64,000 nucleotides of DNA, taken from assembly GCA_963702925.1 (NCBI GenBank), contig OY969771.1:1-64000 (forward strand), read 5' to 3'. Below the pieces are notes generated by a model. The model was not told where the DNA came from, did not search any database, and saw nothing but the letters and a program-made list of their open reading frames with translations. Below, one piece after another: positions 63,929 to 64,000 of the stretch (position 1 is the first letter of the stretch; each line of letters begins with the position of its first letter). A program made the position numbers and the translations under genes. Source of the stretch: CAIKMD01 sp963702925. GTDB taxonomy: Bacteria > Pseudomonadota > Alphaproteobacteria > ATCC43930 > CGMCC-115725.

Positions 63929-64000
63929 TGATCATCTCTGGATGTCCTTGAATAATACTGGACCTATATGGGTAGGGTCAAGCCTCACACCAAGCGGCCC

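Noticed and set aside
1..64000. tRNA, rRNA or tmRNA genes
   Set aside because: No T-loop-like GGTTCGAATCC with matching acceptor stems and no conserved rRNA segments were seen by eye. A tRNAscan/Infernal run would be decisive.

Overview
The window looks like an accessory-rich stretch of a G+C-rich alphaproteobacterial chromosome, most likely Hyphomicrobiales (Bradyrhizobium/Xanthobacter-like). The reasons are G+C-rich codon use, repeated FNR/FixK-type boxes (TTGAT-N4-RTCAA), families I associate with rhizobia (a 52-residue protein at 47.2-47.4 kb, a short tyrosine recombinase, orphan stress genes), and the mix of NMT1/TauA-type binding proteins and hydantoinase genes. This placement is inference. 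I see no tRNA, rRNA or CRISPR array.

Layout. (1) 0.1-11.1 kb, plus strand, is catabolic: a UbiD-type decarboxylase, an M24-fold protein with altered metal ligands, an ACMSD-like amidohydrolase, a four-helix membrane protein, an old-yellow-enzyme reductase and the hydantoinase/oxoprolinase pair HyuA-HyuB. A degraded TrmO-like gene lies at 4.8-5.2 kb. (2) 11.1-13.5 kb holds an IS1182-type element and an internally deleted second IS. (3) 13.9-18.3 kb holds an MFS transporter, a methyltransferase, a periplasmic binding protein and a divergent LysR regulator with a palindromic operator candidate. (4) 18.4-25.7 kb is an accessory island: a tyrosine recombinase, then a five-gene, fully overlapping minus-strand operon. 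Its order is metallophosphoesterase with C-terminal adaptor, GASH-like helical protein, double-GTPase-2-like protein, double-GTPase-1-like protein (frameshifted here) and GAP1-like protein. This is a GTPase-centred predicted conflict or defence system and the most interesting item in the window. (5) 26.4-32.3 kb is a LolD/FtsX-like ABC transporter (permease frameshifted) with a LolA-like carrier, an outer-membrane barrel and a clan-D-like glycoside hydrolase. (6) 32.8-47.4 kb is a stress and dormancy region: Spy-like protein, stand-alone FtsH ectodomain, P3A H+-ATPase, DsrE protein, methyltransferase, universal stress protein, GroEL without GroES, Hsp20, Lon, a ribosome-hibernation factor fused to a cold-shock domain, and cytochrome c. 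(7) 48.3-51.2 kb is a head-to-tail triplication of one IS5-family element, followed by PhoU and decayed DNA with a FixL-like kinase remnant and a broken recombinase. (8) 54-61.3 kb holds a second old yellow enzyme, an internally deleted alcohol dehydrogenase, a nitroreductase, an SDR, a binding protein, glyoxalase I and a KdpA without KdpB/C. (9) 62-64 kb holds two hypothetical proteins and an excisionase-like HTH protein ending in a long inverted repeat.

FNR/FixK-type sites lie in front of ubiD, dsrE/methyltransferase, usp, groEL and the divergent reductase/dehydrogenase pair. Many of the stress and redox genes may therefore share control by low oxygen. Mobile and decayed DNA (four IS copies, one deletion-derivative IS, two dispersed repeat families, about ten broken genes) suggests active turnover. 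Some single-base frameshifts could instead be sequencing errors.
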